Origin: Bradyrhizobium centrolobii
GTDB lineage: Bacteria; Pseudomonadota; Alphaproteobacteria; Rhizobiales; Xanthobacteraceae
Assembly: GCF_001641635.1 (NCBI RefSeq)
Contig: NZ_LUUB01000051.1
Span: 1-46,535 of the forward strand
DNA: 46,535 nucleotides
Direction of reading: 5' to 3'
A program made the translations under genes and the position numbers. This document shows positions 15,375 to 23,960 of this stretch, one piece after another (position 1 is the stretch's first letter; each line of letters begins with the position of its first letter). The notes beneath the pieces were generated by a model. That model did not search any database. It was not told where the DNA came from and was given only the letters and a program-made list of their open reading frames with translations.

Positions 15375-16994
15375 ATGACGGCACAGGACAGCAAGCTCGG
15401 CGACACCGACGACAGGATTTTCGTCGGCAAGGGAAACGAGCAGGCCTGGCTGACGCTGGCACTCGCCAATCGCCACGGCCTCGTCACCGGCGCAACAGGA
15501 ACCGGAAAGACGGTATCGCTGCAAGTCATGGCGGAAGGATTTGCGCGGGCCGGCGTTCCGGTCTTCGCTGCCGATATCAAGGGCGATCTCTCCGGCATCT
15601 CCGAGGTCGGCGAGGCCAAGGACTTCATCCTCAAGCGTGCCGCTGACATGGGGCTGACATTCCAGCCCGACCAGTTCTCGACGGTATTTTGGGACGTGTT
15701 CGGCGAGCAGGGCCATCCGGTCCGGGCCACCGTGACCGAGATGGGGCCGCTCCTGCTGGCGCGGATGCTCGATCTCAACGACGTGCAGGAGGGCGTGCTC
15801 AACGTCGCCTTCCGTGTCGCCGACGACAGCGGCCTTGCTCTGATAGATATGAAGGATCTGCGGGCATTGCTGGATGCGATCGTGCCCGACAGCGGCAAGA
15901 AGGGACCGGACGCAGAAGAGGATCCGCTCGCGCCAATCAGGAAAGCCGCCCAGGGTTTTGGCAACGTCACCAAGGCCACCGTCGGCACGATCCAGCGTCA
16001 GCTCCTGGTGCTCGAGAACCAGGGTGGCACCAAATTCTTCGGCGAGCCGGCGCTATCGCTGAAGGACTTCATGAAGACCGATCGCGACGGACGCGGCATG
16101 GTCAACATCCTCGTTGCCGACAAGCTGCTCCAGAGCCCGCGGCTCTATGCGACATTCCTGCTCTGGATGCTGTCGGAGCTGTTCGAGGAGCTGCCTGAGG
16201 CCGGCGACCCGCCGAAGCCGAAGCTGGTGTTCTTCTTCGACGAGGCGCATCTCTTGTTCAACGACGCGCCGAAGGCGCTGATGGACAAGATCGAGCAGGT
16301 GGTGCGCCTGATCCGCTCCAAGGGCGTCGGCGTCTATTTCGTGACGCAAAATCCGATCGACGTGCCCGATCGCGTGCTCGGGCAACTGGGCAACCGCGTG
16401 CAGCATGCGCTGCGCGCCTTCACCCCGCGCGACCAGAAGGCGGTCGCCGCCGCGGCCCAGACCTTCCGGCCCAATCCGAAGCTCGATACCGCCAAGGTGA
16501 TCATGGAGCTCGGCAAGGGCGAGGCGCTGGTGTCCTTCCTCGAAGGCAATGGCACGCCAGCGATGGTCGAGCGGGTGATGATCCGGCCGCCGTCGGCCCG
16601 CATCGGGCCGATCACGCCGGAGGAGCGCAAGGCGATCATGGATGCGAGCCCCGTGAAGGGCAAATATGACACCGCGATCGATTCCGAATCCGCCTATGAG
16701 ATCCTGCAGAAGCGTATCGCCGGCACCGCGGCGACGGCGGACGGCGCGGGAGGCGAAGGCGGCGGCATCCTCGGCCAGATCGGCTCGATCGTCGGCACCA
16801 TCTTCGGCACCAACACCGGGCGCGGCCGGCTGACGACCGGCCAGCGCATCGCGCGCGACGTGACGCGCACCGTCACCGACAAGGTGGTGGGCGGCGTCGT
16901 CGCCGATCTTGGCAAGTCGGTCGGCGGTCAGCTCGGCAGCTCGGTCGGCCGCGCGCTCGTCCGCGGCGCCCTCGGCGGATTGCTGCGCCGGTAG
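15375..16994 (+). CDS. HerA-like ATPase, DUF853 family
   Basis: The 539-residue product is an AAA/FtsK-HerA superfamily ATPase of the DUF853 type. Walker A is GATGTGKT (39-46), Walker B is LVFFFDEAH (284-292), and the sensor-like stretch VGVYFVTQNPIDVPD lies near residue 318. Members are often described as putative bipolar DNA helicases by similarity to archaeal HerA; the cellular role is not established. The last 75 residues are Gly-rich and hydrophobic (GAGGEGGGILGQIGSIVGTIFG, in part GGILGQIGSIVG), which looks like a self-association or membrane-contact tail. AGGCAAGAG before the ATG supports the start. No NurA-like nuclease or SIR2 protein is next to it, so a defence role is not suggested by context. 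Confidence 0.88.
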   Translation: MTAQDSKLGDTDDRIFVGKGNEQAWLTLALANRHGLVTGATGTGKTVSLQVMAEGFARAGVPVFAADIKGDLSGISEVGEAKDFILKRAADMGLTFQPDQFSTVFWDVFGEQGHPVRATVTEMGPLLLARMLDLNDVQEGVLNVAFRVADDSGLALIDMKDLRALLDAIVPDSGKKGPDAEEDPLAPIRKAAQGFGNVTKATVGTIQRQLLVLENQGGTKFFGEPALSLKDFMKTDRDGRGMVNILVADKLLQSPRLYATFLLWMLSELFEELPEAGDPPKPKLVFFFDEAHLLFNDAPKALMDKIEQVVRLIRSKGVGVYFVTQNPIDVPDRVLGQLGNRVQHALRAFTPRDQKAVAAAAQTFRPNPKLDTAKVIMELGKGEALVSFLEGNGTPAMVERVMIRPPSARIGPITPEERKAIMDASPVKGKYDTAIDSESAYEILQKRIAGTAATADGAGGEGGGILGQIGSIVGTIFGTNTGRGRLTTGQRIARDVTRTVTDKVVGGVVADLGKSVGGQLGSSVGRALVRGALGGLLRR

Positions 16995-17135
16995 GCAGGC
17001 ATGGACTTCCGTTGAGGCGGATTTCTATGCAGCCGTTGTTCACCTCGCCCCGTTTGCGTGGAGAGGGAGCCTACTTGCGGCTGGCGTTTTGATCGACATA
17101 TATCGACGATTTGCTGGCTGCAGGTTGAAGGCATT

Positions 17136-18461
17136 GTGACCGCACCCCATTCGCCCAATAAACCCGGCGCGCTCAGGCCTCCGTCGCTTCGCGCCCCGCT
17201 CGATCTGCTCTTCCTCTTCTGCTGCGTTCTCTTGACCGCCGACGTCCTCGTCCCCGAGATATTCGGCCACGGCAAGACCAAGGACTACGCGCTGTGGTAC
17301 TGGGCCGGCCAGCAGGTGCTGCAGGGCGGGGCCCTCTATCCCGACGTCACCGAGCTGTTTGCCTACATCTACCCGCCGCTGCCGGCGATCCTGCTCGCGA
17401 TCCCGAGCTGGTTCGGCAAGATCACGCTCTATGTCGTGCTGTCGGTCCTGAACGCGGCGGCGTGGTGGTACACAGGGATACTCTCGAATGCCATGACCGG
17501 CTCCGGCCTCGCGCCCGGGCCCTGGCTGGAGGCGCTGCCGGCCGTCGTCACCGTGACGTTCGTGTTCGACATGTTCGATCTCGGCCAGCCGAACCTCCTG
17601 TTGCTGGCGATGATGCTGTACGGCTTCTGGAGCCTGCAGCACCAGCGGTCCTGGCTTGCAGGCTTCATGTTCGCGCTCGCCACCGCCATCAAGGTATTCC
17701 CGGTGGCGGTGCTGCCCTATCTCATCTGGCGGCGGCAGTGGGCTGCCGTCGTCAGCATGATCGCTTTCACTGGCATCCTTCTCTTCGTCGTGCCGGCACC
17801 CATTCGCGGTTTCGAGCGCAACGCGGCCGAGCTGAAGACCTGGTACCAGGGCATGGTCGGCTCGAGCTCGGAGAAAGGTTTTGGCCAGCGCGACGAGCAG
17901 AACTGGTCGTGGGTCAACCAGTCCATCATTTCCGTGACCCATCGGCTGGTGCGGCCGATCAACTGGAATCAGGACGATCCCTCCAAGCCGCCGCGCACGA
18001 TGAATTTGATCGATGTCGACTACAAGACGGCGAACTGGATCGTGCTCGCGGTCTCCGCCGCGCTCGGGCTCGGCTTTGTCGCGGTCATGCCGTCGCAGCG
18101 GCGGCGAACGGTGCGCTCGGACGCCGAGGAGCTCGGCATCCTGTTCTGCCTGATGACGGTAGCCTCACCCTTGGCGCGGCAGTATTATTTCATGTGGCTG
18201 TTCTTCCCGATGACGGTGCTGATGCATCGCGCCGCCTTCGACGGACGGGCTAGCGTCAGGCTGGGAACCTGGATCGCCCTTGGCATTGCGGGAATATTGA
18301 TGCTGCTGTCGCTGCAGCTGTTTCCCCTGGTGATCCAGGCCTCGGGCAACAACCTCGCGGCCACGGCCGTCCTCGCCGGTGCGCTCGTCTGGCACATCCG
18401 GCATCCCTCGGCTGCGGCTGGTCCGGATGCCTCAGCAGGGCTAAAACCGCAAGTCTCTTGA
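17136..18461 (+). CDS. Membrane glycosyltransferase, GT87/DUF2029 type
   Basis: The product is an integral membrane protein of about 441 residues with 9-11 hydrophobic segments. Near the N-terminus an acidic motif in the first periplasmic loop (KTKDYALWYWAGQQ) and YPDVTELFAYIYPP match the GT87 (DUF2029) pattern, in which a polyprenyl-phosphate-linked sugar is transferred on the outer face of the membrane. FDLGQPNLLLLAMML, followed by ATAIKVFPVAVLPYLIWRR, is the family's central signature. The frame is open to a GTG at 17058, but GTG 17136 with GAAGGC just upstream gives a better N-terminus. Acceptor and sugar are unknown. It ends 22 bases before the M20 peptidase gene and may be cotranscribed with it. 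Confidence 0.8.
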   Translation: MTAPHSPNKPGALRPPSLRAPLDLLFLFCCVLLTADVLVPEIFGHGKTKDYALWYWAGQQVLQGGALYPDVTELFAYIYPPLPAILLAIPSWFGKITLYVVLSVLNAAAWWYTGILSNAMTGSGLAPGPWLEALPAVVTVTFVFDMFDLGQPNLLLLAMMLYGFWSLQHQRSWLAGFMFALATAIKVFPVAVLPYLIWRRQWAAVVSMIAFTGILLFVVPAPIRGFERNAAELKTWYQGMVGSSSEKGFGQRDEQNWSWVNQSIISVTHRLVRPINWNQDDPSKPPRTMNLIDVDYKTANWIVLAVSAALGLGFVAVMPSQRRRTVRSDAEELGILFCLMTVASPLARQYYFMWLFFPMTVLMHRAAFDGRASVRLGTWIALGIAGILMLLSLQLFPLVIQASGNNLAATAVLAGALVWHIRHPSAAAGPDASAGLKPQVS

Positions 18462-18483
18462 GACCACAGCCAGGAACACGAAA

Positions 18484-19878
18484 ATGTCCAACGCGCAGCT
18501 TCAGTCCGTGCTCGACCATATCGACAAGGATTTCGACAACAGTCTCGAGCGCCTGTTCTCACTGTTGCGGATCAAGTCGATCTCGGCCGACCCGGCCTTC
18601 GCCAAGGATTGCAAGGCTGCGGCCGAGCATCTGGCCAAGGACATCGCAAGCCTCGGCGTCGCGACCGAGGTCCGGCCGACCGCAGGTCATCCCGCCGTCG
18701 TCGGCAAGAGCAAGGCGGGCGGACGTCCGCACGTGCTGTTCTACGGCCATTACGACGTGCAGCCGGTCGATCCGCTCGACCTCTGGCACCGTCCGCCGTT
18801 CGAGCCCGCCGTCACCGATCACGCCGACGGCCGCAAGATCATCGTCGCGCGCGGCGCCGAGGATGACAAAGGGCAGGTGATGACCTTCGTCGAGGCCTGC
18901 CGCGCCTGGAAGAAAGTGACGGGCTCGCTACCGATCGACATCACTTTCCTGATCGAGGGCGAGGAAGAGGTCGGCTCCAAGAACTTCGTACCCTTCATCG
19001 AGGCCAACAAGGACGAGTTCAAGGCCGATTACGTGCTGGTCTGCGATACCGGCATGTGGGACCAGAACACGCCGGCGATCACGACGTCGCTGCGCGGCCT
19101 GCTCTATGAAGAGGTGAAGATCACCGCCGCCAATCGCGACCTGCATTCGGGTGTGTTCGGCGGCACCGCGATGAACCCGATCCGGGTGCTGACAAAAATC
19201 CTCGGCGGCCTGTTCGACGACGACAACCGCATCACCATTCCCGACTTCTATGACGGTGTGAAGGATACGCCGCCGGACGTCCTCGAGCAGTGGAAGAAAC
19301 TCGACTTCACGCCGGACACGTTCCTGAAGCCGATCGGGCTGTCGATCCCGGCCGGCGAGAAGGGCCGGCTCATGGTCGAGCAGGCCTCCACGCGTCCGAC
19401 CTGCGACGTCAATGGCATCTGGGGCGGCTATATCGGCGAAGGCTCAAAGACGGTGATCCCATCGCATGCGTCGGCAAAGGTCTCGTTCCGGCTGGTCCAA
19501 GGGCAGGATCCCGCGAGGATCCGCAAGGCCTTCCGCGACTACGTGTCGGCGCGCATTCCGGGGGATTGCAAGGTCGAGTTCGGTGACCATTCCGCCGCGC
19601 CCGCAGTCGCGCTCGACTGGAACATGAAGCCGCTCGCCGCCGCCAAGAAGGCGCTGACGGACGAATGGGGCAAGGAGACCGTGCTTATGGGCTCGGGCGC
19701 CTCGATCCCGATCGTCGCCGACTTCAAGCGCACGCTTGGGCTGGACTCGCTGCTGGTCGGCTTCGGGCTCGATGACGACAACATCCACTCGCCCAACGAG
19801 AAGTACGACCTGAAGAGTTTTCAGAAGGGCATCCGCTCCTGGGCGCGCATCCTCGCGGCGTTGGCGGAGGTGAAGTAG
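18484..19878 (+). CDS. M20 family dipeptidase/metallopeptidase
   Basis: The product is a cytoplasmic di-zinc hydrolase of the M20/M25/M40 superfamily, 464 residues. Metal and catalytic residues are all present: His89 and Asp91 in YGHYDVQP, Asp127 in GAEDDKGQ, the Glu160-Glu161 pair in EGEEEVGS, Asp188 in CDTGMW, and a late His in the NIHSPNEKYDLKS segment. The dimerisation lid domain with HSGVFGG lies between about 215 and 360. The closest type is a carnosinase-like or CNDP dipeptidase; the true substrate could be a dipeptide or an N-acyl amino acid. An AGGAAC ribosome site precedes ATG 18484. A terminator follows the gene. Confidence 0.92.
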   Translation: MSNAQLQSVLDHIDKDFDNSLERLFSLLRIKSISADPAFAKDCKAAAEHLAKDIASLGVATEVRPTAGHPAVVGKSKAGGRPHVLFYGHYDVQPVDPLDLWHRPPFEPAVTDHADGRKIIVARGAEDDKGQVMTFVEACRAWKKVTGSLPIDITFLIEGEEEVGSKNFVPFIEANKDEFKADYVLVCDTGMWDQNTPAITTSLRGLLYEEVKITAANRDLHSGVFGGTAMNPIRVLTKILGGLFDDDNRITIPDFYDGVKDTPPDVLEQWKKLDFTPDTFLKPIGLSIPAGEKGRLMVEQASTRPTCDVNGIWGGYIGEGSKTVIPSHASAKVSFRLVQGQDPARIRKAFRDYVSARIPGDCKVEFGDHSAAPAVALDWNMKPLAAAKKALTDEWGKETVLMGSGASIPIVADFKRTLGLDSLLVGFGLDDDNIHSPNEKYDLKSFQKGIRSWARILAALAEVK

Positions 19879-19901
19879 GGCGTGGAGTGCGCACAGAACA
19901 A

Positions 19902-19929
19902 AAACGCCGCCCGGAATTGGGCGGCGTTT
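19902..19929. terminator. Bidirectional intrinsic terminator
   Basis: A perfect 11-base stem (AAACGCCGCCC at 19902-19912 with GGGCGGCGTTT at 19919-19929) closes a 6-base loop. The A-rich left and T-rich right edges make it usable from both sides. It lies between the convergent M20 peptidase and class II aldolase genes. Confidence 0.85.
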
Positions 19930-19985
19930 CATTCCAAAACGTGCAGAGGTAGTTGACCGCTACTCTACACCAAATCCCGAAAATC

Positions 19986-20765
19986 TCAAGACCGGTAGCC
20001 CGGATTGACGCGGTTGAGCTTGCGCAGCAAGGGCGGCCACACCAGGTTGGTGGCGCGCAACTCGGCGCGGTCGCGGTTCGACAACAACTCGGTGTTCTTG
20101 TCGATCGCAATCTCGTCGACCGGATACACCGGCGTGCCCAGCGCGCGGGTGCGCACCTGCATCGAGCAGGCGCGCTCGAGGTGATACATGCGCTCGAAGG
20201 CGGAGGCGACCGAGCGGCCGACCGTCAGCGTGCCGTGATTGCGCAGGAGCATGTGGTTGTGGTCGCCGAGGTCCTTCTGCAGCCGCGGACGCTCGTCGTG
20301 ATCGAGGGCGATGCCTTCGTAGTCGTGATAAGCGAGATCATGGGTGACGAGCTGCGCGGTCTGGTTCAGCGGCAAGAGGCCCTCGGCGCTGCTGGAGACC
20401 GCGGTGCCGTCGAGCGTGTGAAGATGCAGCACGCAGATCGCGTCCTCGCGCACCTCGTGGATCGCCGAATGGATGGTGAAGCCGGCGGGATTGATGCTGT
20501 ATTCGCTCTCGGTGAGCTGGTTGCCGTGCAGGTCGACCTTGACCAGGCTCGACGCCGTGATCTCATCGAACATCAGACCGTAGGGATTGATCAGGAAGTG
20601 ATGCTCGGGACCGGGCACGCGCGCGGAAATGTGGGTGTCGACCAGATCGTCCCAGCCGTACAGCGCGACGAGGCGATAGCACGCGGCGAGATTGACCCGT
20701 TGCTGCCACTCGGCCTCCGTCATGTTCGACGGCACTTCCTTCAGGCGGGCTTCCGCTGGCGACAT
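19986..20765 (-). CDS. Class II aldolase/adducin family protein
   Basis: The product, 259 residues, belongs to the fuculose-aldolase/ribulose-phosphate-epimerase (AraD/adducin) fold. The Zn-binding histidines are present: HLH (114-116) in CVLHLHTLDG and His177 in LLRNHGTLTVG. The phosphate or carboxylate pocket residues WDDLVDTHISARVPG (about 38-52) and the early Glu-rich LTESEYSINPAGFTIH are conserved. A GGAGAG site precedes ATG 20765. The same frame stays open for 600 codons upstream through the neighbouring gene; that extension is a shadow. In rhizobia close homologues are annotated as putative aldolases with unknown substrate; no partner enzyme is adjacent. Confidence 0.88.
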   Translation of the reverse strand: MSPAEARLKEVPSNMTEAEWQQRVNLAACYRLVALYGWDDLVDTHISARVPGPEHHFLINPYGLMFDEITASSLVKVDLHGNQLTESEYSINPAGFTIHSAIHEVREDAICVLHLHTLDGTAVSSSAEGLLPLNQTAQLVTHDLAYHDYEGIALDHDERPRLQKDLGDHNHMLLRNHGTLTVGRSVASAFERMYHLERACSMQVRTRALGTPVYPVDEIAIDKNTELLSNRDRAELRATNLVWPPLLRKLNRVNPGYRS

Positions 20766-20865
20766 GGCTGGTCTCTCCGAACATCGTTGTTGCGAGATCG
20801 AGCGTAGTCGCGGCTGATACCGGCGGCAAGGCGCGTCTCTCGCGCGGCAGTCAAGCGTCGCCCGC

Positions 20866-20920
20866 ATGGAGCGAAGCGGAATGCGGGAGACTTGCTGTCC
20901 CGGATTCCGTTTCGCTCCAT
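20866..20920. repeat. Inverted repeat of 17-base arms, dispersed-type
   Basis: ATGGAGCGAAGCGGAAT (20866-20882) pairs with ATTCCGTTTCGCTCCAT (20904-20920) with one mismatch. CCCGCATGGAGCGAAGCG-type palindromes are a familiar dispersed element in Bradyrhizobium. It lies in the 215-base gap between the aldolase-family gene and the GT39-type gene, both on the minus strand. Confidence 0.7.
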
Positions 20921-20980
20921 CCTGGCTACGGGAGCCGGGATGATGTTCCGGCTGCCGATGCAGTCGATCCGACAACAATA

Positions 20981-22630
20981 TTACGGAGCCGGGATCGACA
21001 GCAGGCTGGAAATGCTGCGGCCGCGAATGTCGTAGACGCGGGCGAACACCACATCGTCGCGCTTGATCTCGACCATGACGGGTGCGGTGAGGCCCTTGCA
21101 GTAGAACTCGCCGAGCGTCATGGCGAAATCGGCGGCGTTGGAGTCCCAGCCGATGGTGAAATCGGGCCCGAGCGCGACCTGCGCCGGACGCTGCGGACCG
21201 CACACCGCGACCTTCCATTTGCGATTGCGCGGCGGCACTTCCTGGCGCTCGACCAGTTGCTCGCGCAGCTCGTCGGAGGCCTGCTTCAGCGCCAGGCCCC
21301 AATAGTCGAGCATGAAGCGGTCGTCGGCGGCGCGCACGGTGCCGGCGATGTAGTTGAAGTGCGTGTATTGATACGGATGCAGCCGGATCATCTCGGCGAG
21401 CGGCAGCGCAAGGCCGAAGCAGAAGGTGGCGAGCACGACCGGCTGCCAGGCGCGGCGATTGGCGCGCAGGCGCTCCATGGCCCAGGCGAAGGCGACGCCG
21501 CCGAGCACGGCCATCGGCGGGATCACGAAGACGAAATGGCGGATGCCGTTGTAGAGCGCCGGCCGCTTCACCATCGCGATCGCCAGCGGCAGCGTCGCAG
21601 CCAGCGTGAGCATCAAGAGGATGGTCTTGCGGCGCGCCGGAACCTCGCGGCGCGGCAGCAGTGCGAAGGTGCCGATCACGGCGCCGGTCATCAGCAACAG
21701 CATCACCTCGGGAAGCTGAAGCGCGAACAGCGTCGGCAGATAGGACCAGGGCATGTCGGGCACGGACACGATCGCGCCGTCGAACATCTCCTTCCAGGGC
21801 TTCTCGAAGAAGTGCGAGAAGTAGGTCAGGGCCTCGAAGGGATTGCCGGGCTGCATGATCGACCACGGCCAGATCAGGCCCATCACGAGATAGCCGAACA
21901 CGAGGCCGGGCAGCAGCACATAGACGACATGGGCGAAGCGGCGGACCGCTTCGCGCGCACCTTCGATGCGCAGCTCTTCCAGGAACATCGGCATGAAGCC
22001 GATCATGGCGTAGACCAGCGAAAGGCCGCCGAGAATGCGCGTGCCGATCGAGAGGCCCGCGCCGAGGCCGACGATCAGGATCGTGCGCGGCGAGGGCTGC
22101 GGATACTCCTCGGCGAGCCGCACCAGGCCCAGCATCAGGATGATCATCGCCACCGCGAAGGGCGCATCCTTCGGGTTCATGAACATGTGGCCGTAGAAGA
22201 TCGGGCAGAGCGCGAGCAGGAGCAGCGTCGCAAGTCCAGCGAGCGGTCCGCCGATGCGGCGGCCGAGCCGCCATGTCACGGCGAGCCCGATCACGCCGAC
22301 GATGGCGCCGACCAGGCGGCGCGTCTCGAACAGCTCGAGCGGCAGCACCTTGTGCAGGAGGGCTGCGACCATGTCGAAGCCGCCGCCATACATGTAGAGG
22401 TTGGCGAAGGACAGTGCTGCGGTGTCGTTGAAGCCGGAACCGAACATGCGCAGCAGGAGGTCGGCATATTCGGCGTGAGTGTAGTCGTCCCAGCCGAGCC
22501 CGTAGTCGCGGAAGGTCAAGCCTGCAATGACGGCGACCGCAGCCAGCACCAGCATGGCGAGATCGTCGCAAGTCCGTTCAATCGAGCGCCGAAGAGGCGT
22601 GTCGATCGCCGAAGTCGTGATGGATGTCAT
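20981..22630 (-). CDS. Membrane glycosyltransferase, GT39/ArnT-like
   Basis: The product, 549 residues, is a polytopic membrane protein with about 10-11 segments and a C-terminal soluble tail of 120 residues. The first periplasmic loop holds the acidic pair expected of GT-C enzymes: LTFRDYGLGWDDYTHAEY, with Asp-Asp just after the first membrane segment. GHMFMNPKDAPFA (about residues 150-162) follows. Such enzymes move a sugar from a polyprenyl carrier to lipid or protein; the acceptor is unknown. There is no strong ribosome site before ATG 22630. The GT87-type enzyme at 17136 is in the same neighbourhood but on the other strand, so the two need not act together. Confidence 0.78.
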   Translation of the reverse strand: MTSITTSAIDTPLRRSIERTCDDLAMLVLAAVAVIAGLTFRDYGLGWDDYTHAEYADLLLRMFGSGFNDTAALSFANLYMYGGGFDMVAALLHKVLPLELFETRRLVGAIVGVIGLAVTWRLGRRIGGPLAGLATLLLLALCPIFYGHMFMNPKDAPFAVAMIILMLGLVRLAEEYPQPSPRTILIVGLGAGLSIGTRILGGLSLVYAMIGFMPMFLEELRIEGAREAVRRFAHVVYVLLPGLVFGYLVMGLIWPWSIMQPGNPFEALTYFSHFFEKPWKEMFDGAIVSVPDMPWSYLPTLFALQLPEVMLLLMTGAVIGTFALLPRREVPARRKTILLMLTLAATLPLAIAMVKRPALYNGIRHFVFVIPPMAVLGGVAFAWAMERLRANRRAWQPVVLATFCFGLALPLAEMIRLHPYQYTHFNYIAGTVRAADDRFMLDYWGLALKQASDELREQLVERQEVPPRNRKWKVAVCGPQRPAQVALGPDFTIGWDSNAADFAMTLGEFYCKGLTAPVMVEIKRDDVVFARVYDIRGRSISSLLSIPAP

Positions 22631-22940
22631 GGCTATTGGCGACCCGGAATCCCCTCTTGGCCCTGCTGGTGCGCGGGGGCCTGTTCCCCGGAATCCCTAT
22701 AGCGCAGTTCCATTACCAAGTAATTGGGCATTATGGCTAAATTCCTGATGCGACGCAGCAATTTCCAGTTTAAGAGCCGACTAAAGCTAGCGAACCGATG
22801 CTGAAGGGAATGTGAATAAGTCCCTGATTTCCTTTCTTTAAGGAACGTTGGCGGCAATTGGTCGTTGGCGAGGTACGCAATATGACGGTATCGTGGCGTA
22901 ACGGGTGTCGCGCGTCGTTGCGCGGCCGGGGGTGTGTTCG
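22631..22940. other. Divergent intergenic region, 310 bases
   Basis: The region lies between the minus-strand GT39-type gene and the plus-strand gene at 22941. From about 22705 to 22870 it is clearly AT-richer than the flanks, as expected of promoters. A 23-codon frame begins at ATG 22733 (ends TGA at 22804) and encodes a short basic peptide beginning MAKFLMRRSNFQF; it has no clear ribosome site. No other gene is seen. Confidence 0.5.
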
Positions 22941-23801
22941 ATGACGCTGGCATTGTTGATCGCGGGGATCTTCGCCGTCCTGGCGGGCCTCCTTGCGATC
23001 CTATTTGGCATCCCCGTCAAGGAATTCAGCTTCGGCAATACGCTCATACTTGCCGGCGCGATGGGCGTCTGCTCCGGATTCTTACTGATGGGCCTGTTCG
23101 CCGTGGTCCTGGAACTGAAGGGCATCGGGCGGCGGCTCGCGGGCTTGACCGCGCCGGAAGTTCGGGTCCGGTCCGTGCAGCCGCCGGGTGTCGCGACAGC
23201 CGGCGCGCCGGGAGTGGAGCCGGCGCCTGCACCAGCGATGAAGGTCGAGCCAGGGCCGCCGTCGGCCGCGCCGCCGCCATGGCTGGAGGATGCTGCCGCA
23301 CGCGAGCGGTCGCGCGTCGAGGCTCCCGCGGCGCCCGAAGCTCCCCCGCCTGCGGCGCCCGAGGCACCGCGCCGCCGCAACCTGCTGTTTGCCTCGACCT
23401 CGCGCAGGGAGCGCGAACGGGCCCAGGGCAAAGCTGCCGATGGACTGCCGCCGCAACCGCATACCGAGCCTGGGGCACCCGCTCCGGCGGAGGCCCCGCC
23501 TGCGAGCTTCGAGGATGCCTGGCCGAAGCCGGACCGGGTGCGGCCGCCCGAGCCCGCAGTGTCGCGTCGTCCGTCGCCATCGCCGCGCTCGCCTTCGTCC
23601 TTCACCGAGGCTGCCGCGCATGAGCCCGAGCCCGCGCCGCCGGCGGAGCAGCCGCCCGTTACCATTCTCAAGTCAGGCGTTGTCGACGGCATGGCCTATT
23701 CGCTCTATTCCGACGGATCGATCGAAGCGCAGATGCCGGAGGGCATGATGCGCTTCGCCTCGATCGACGAATTGCGCGCCCATCTCGACCAGCGGTCCTG
23801 A
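22941..23801 (+). CDS. Membrane-anchored Pro/Ala-rich protein of unknown function
   Basis: The 286-residue product has two N-terminal membrane segments (about residues 2-22 and 32-57) joined by GIPVKEFSFGNTLI, which resembles a small conserved family of Bradyrhizobium membrane proteins. Residues about 70-230 are low-complexity Pro/Ala/Glu/Arg sequence, probably disordered. The last 45 residues are ordered again: VTILKSGVVDGMAYSLYSDG, then SIEAQMPEGMMRFASIDELRAHL. That C-terminal module, with the membrane anchor, suggests a scaffold or regulatory protein, but no function is known. ATG 22941 is chosen over an upstream GTG (22905) because GGGGGTGT precedes it and the protein then starts directly with the membrane segment. 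Confidence 0.75.
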   Translation: MTLALLIAGIFAVLAGLLAILFGIPVKEFSFGNTLILAGAMGVCSGFLLMGLFAVVLELKGIGRRLAGLTAPEVRVRSVQPPGVATAGAPGVEPAPAPAMKVEPGPPSAAPPPWLEDAAARERSRVEAPAAPEAPPPAAPEAPRRRNLLFASTSRRERERAQGKAADGLPPQPHTEPGAPAPAEAPPASFEDAWPKPDRVRPPEPAVSRRPSPSPRSPSSFTEAAAHEPEPAPPAEQPPVTILKSGVVDGMAYSLYSDGSIEAQMPEGMMRFASIDELRAHLDQRS

Positions 23802-23896
23802 CGCCTGCAGCGGTCAAGTAAAGCACCGCTGTTCTTGTCATCTGACCAGTCATCGGCCCATATTCGCCAGTCGTCGTATTTCAGCCGAACGTATTG

Positions 23897-23902
23897 TTGA
23901 CA
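23897..23902 (+). promoter_or_regulatory. Possible -35 element of mucR
   Basis: TTGACA at 23897-23902 lies about 60 bases before the mucR start in an AT-rich patch (TATTGTTGACACAAAATA). No good -10 hexamer was found at the usual spacing, so this is only a candidate. MucR-type proteins bind AT-rich sites and often regulate themselves. Confidence 0.3.
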
Positions 23903-23960
23903 CAAAATACTTCCGCGTTGCCAATCCAGCGCGAACGGAGCCTAGTTAGGGGGTGAGCCC

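Noticed and set aside
15375..16994. DUF853/HerA ATPase as part of an antiphage defence system
   Set aside because: HerA-type ATPases of defence islands come with SIR2, NurA or DUF4297 partners; none is near, and the surroundings are housekeeping genes.
19986..22571. An 861-codon minus-strand frame joining the class II aldolase gene with upstream sequence
   Set aside because: The upstream 600 codons lie in another frame of the GT39-type gene on the same strand, are Arg/Pro/His-rich and have no family features. The aldolase starts at 20765.
21257..22702. A 481-codon plus-strand frame opposite the GT39-type gene
   Set aside because: Its composition (many His, Arg, Asp, Glu, Gln) is that of an antisense shadow, and the opposite frame is a clear membrane protein.
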